DNA of 6,006 nucleotides from Betaproteobacteria bacterium. GTDB taxonomy: Bacteria > Pseudomonadota > Gammaproteobacteria > Burkholderiales > Casimicrobiaceae. This document shows, one piece after another, positions 4,836 through 6,006 of this stretch. The stretch spans positions 1 to 6,006 of the forward strand of contig PLYG01000202.1 in assembly GCA_003153335.1 (NCBI GenBank), written 5' to 3'. Each line of letters opens with the position of its first letter. Position 1 is the first letter of the stretch. The position numbers were made by a program, and so were the translations under genes. Under the pieces are notes generated by a model. The model made no database searches and was not told the DNA's origin. It was given only the letters and a program-made list of their open reading frames with translations.

Positions 4836-5210
4836 CGCAAGACCGTCGGTGCGGACAGGAATTACGACACCACCGCTTTCGTCGCGGCTTGTCGCGAACG
4901 CAAGGTCACCCCGCACATAGCGCAGAACACTTACGAGTAGGACACCAAGACCGGCAAACGCGTGCGGCGCCGGAGCCGGATCGATGCGCGCACGACGCGG
5001 CATCCCGGGTACGCCGTCAGCCAGGTGATACGCAAGATGATCGAGACGCTGTTTGGCGATGGCAAACAACACGGCGGCACCATCCGGCAGGTCAAGTTGC
5101 GCGGTCTGAAGAAGGTGAGCGATGTGTTCACGCTGGCCATGCTGGCGGTCAATCTGCGCCGACTGCCAAACTTGTTTGCGGTACAGGCGGCCACTGCCGG
5201 AAGCGGCTAG
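4836..5210 (+). pseudogene. C-terminal remnant of an IS5-type DDE transposase with an in-frame stop
   Basis: One frame reads VGADRNYDTTAFVAACRERK, then VTPHIAQNTYE, then TAG (4938-4940), and resumes as SRIDARTTRHPGYAVSQVIR, KMIETLFGDGKQ, TIRQVKLRGLKKV and FTLAMLAVNLRRLPNL to TAG at 5208-5210. This is the C-terminal part of IS5-group transposases: the GADKxYDT block carrying the second catalytic Asp, the VTPHxAQN block, IDxRTTRHxGYAxSQ, then the segment with the catalytic Glu (IETLFG) and the TxxMxxYNLxRL-like end. The N-terminal half with the first Asp is missing; recognisable sequence begins about 35 bases after the secreted-protein stop. With its 5' half gone and an internal amber codon it is dead. 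The subgroup within IS5 is uncertain. Confidence 0.75.
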
Positions 5211-5580
5211 ACGGGAGAGGTGCGTCGGCAGGGGCGATGCGAACCGGAAACGCCGCAAATTCGGTGTGATCGGACCCGCAAAATCTCGGAATCTCACTGC
5301 CCGCACTCGAAATCCTCTGCAAAATTTCATAACGATCATTGTGTATGTTCAAATGAGTGATAATTTCAACGAACTGCTAATGACGAAATGTCCAAACGAA
5401 CCATTGAGGAACACGACTGCGCCGAAAATAGAGTGAGGGGAGTGTCGGGTTCTACACATGCCGGACCAATGTTGGGAGGACGGACACTTTGGACAGGGAA
5501 ACTTACTAGCGAGTGGTACAACATACCGCCCGGCTCAGTCGCGGGAGCTATGATCGAAAGTTGTGTATGAACTGAAGTGA
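5211..5580. other. Intergenic stretch between two transposase genes, no gene recognised
   Basis: About 370 bases. It is more AT-rich than the flanks between about 5320 and 5400 and holds only short frames, such as 27 codons from ATG 5353, without a ribosome binding site or familiar features. It probably contains the right end of the IS5-type relic and the insertion junction of the IS256-type element, but I could not see matched terminal repeats. Confidence 0.45.
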
Positions 5581-6006
5581 GAGGGCGGCGTATTCTTGAT
5601 GGTCGACCAAGATCATCAACCTTTTTGCAAAGGAGTGAATACGCCATGAGTCACGATAACGTTTTTGCGTTGAAGAATCCAGCGGTACCGAACACGGTTC
5701 GGGACGTGCTGACCGAAGTGCTGCGCGAGGGAGCCCGGACGTTGCTGGCGCAGGCGATCGAAGCGGAGGTGGCCGAGTTTCTGGCGGGGCATGCCGACAA
5801 GCGCGATGCAGCCGGTCGGGCGCGGCTGGTGCGCAATGGCCACCTGCCCGAGCGCACAGTGCAGACGTGCATTGGGACGGTGCCAGTAAAGGTGCCGCGG
5901 GTGCGGGATCGAGCCGGGGAGCTGCGTTTTGCCTCCTCGATCCTGCCGCCGTATCTGCGGCGTACCAAGACGATAGAAGAGTTGTTGCCGTGGCTGTACC
6001 TGAAGG
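5581..6006 (+). mobile_element. Left part of an IS256-family insertion sequence, cut by right window edge
   Basis: The transposase gene at 5646 is intact as far as seen, and the region just upstream holds a symmetric tract: TTGATG (5596-5601), the 8-bp palindrome GGTCGACC (5601-5608) and CATCAA (5614-5619). Such repeats near the start are common at insertion sequence ends. The true boundary lies somewhere in about 5540-5600 and cannot be set without the other end; 5581 is only a guess. Confidence 0.5.
5646..6006 (+). CDS. IS256-family (Mutator-type) transposase, N-terminal part, cut by right window edge
   Basis: Open from ATG 5646 to the edge (120 codons seen of the roughly 400 usual for the family). 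Blocks in order: VRDVLTEVLREGARTLLAQA, IEAEVAEFLAGHAD, ARLVRNGHLPERTVQTCIG, VPVKVPRVRDR, FASSILPPYLRRTKTIEELL, PWLYLK. This is the N-terminal DNA-binding region of IS256 transposases (xxVxNGYxPxRxxxTxxGxxxVxxPRxR, then FxSxxLPxYxRRxxxxExxxxxLYLxG). The DDE catalytic domain would lie to the right of the window. AGGAG (5631-5635) is 10 nt before the ATG, and the start agrees with family lengths. No stop or frameshift is seen, unlike the other transposase sequences here, so this element may be the most recent arrival. Confidence 0.92.
   Translation, partial: MSHDNVFALKNPAVPNTVRDVLTEVLREGARTLLAQAIEAEVAEFLAGHADKRDAAGRARLVRNGHLPERTVQTCIGTVPVKVPRVRDRAGELRFASSILPPYLRRTKTIEELLPWLYLK

Noticed and set aside
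4626..5339. A 237-codon open frame on the minus strand
   Set aside because: It lies antisense to the IS5-type transposase remnant and the end of the secreted-protein gene. Its composition (Arg/Ala/His-rich) is that of a GC-rich shadow frame, and the plus strand carries recognisable protein motifs.
5353..5436. A 27-codon ORF starting MSDNFNELL
   Set aside because: It has no ribosome binding site, resembles nothing known, and lies in a junction region between two insertion sequences.

Overview
The window looks like a genome-decay or accessory patch in a GC-rich proteobacterium. I favour a betaproteobacterium because of the Prc N-terminus, the IPTL-CTERM surface proteins, two type II toxin-antitoxin (TA) families common there, and the IS91-, IS5- and IS256-type elements. 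The taxonomic call is inference; there is no rRNA or other marker gene.

Layout. (1) Positions 1-590, minus strand: the N-terminal third of a periplasmic tail-specific protease (prc/tsp), cut by the left edge. (2) About 600-1050: non-coding DNA holding a short relic of an IS91-type transposase C-terminus. (3) 1055-1730: a VapBC-type TA module (Phd/YefM antitoxin and PIN toxin, ATGA overlap) with a clear promoter and an inverted-repeat operator. (4) 1900-2740: a second TA module (DUF1778 ribbon-helix-helix antitoxin and GNAT acetyltransferase toxin, ATGA overlap), again with promoter and palindromic operator. (5) 2763-2866: a strong hairpin and a second copy of the same IS91-type relic, 71 bp with 3 mismatches to the first, in direct orientation. 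The two TA modules therefore sit between direct repeats of one transposase fragment. (6) 2867-3602: largely non-coding, with the 3' end of a broken IPTL-CTERM protein gene and a 23-codon signal-peptide-like ORF. (7) 3603-4802: two intact genes, probably one operon. The first encodes a DVUA0089-like secreted protein with an IPTL-CTERM sorting tail, the second a smaller secreted protein without an anchor. (8) About 4836-5210: the C-terminal part of an IS5-type DDE transposase with an in-frame stop. (9) 5211-5645: non-coding, ending in the upstream end of an IS256-family element. (10) 5646 to the right edge: the N-terminal third of its transposase.

How it works together. Each TA operon is likely autorepressed at its own operator. 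The PIN toxin would cleave RNA, though one expected acidic residue is Ala here, and the GNAT toxin would acetylate aminoacyl-tRNA; both block translation. The two secreted proteins are most likely co-expressed, with the IPTL-CTERM member handled by an exosortase-type system encoded elsewhere. I see no undescribed defence or RNA system. The most novel candidates are the secreted pair and the repeat-bounded double TA cassette.
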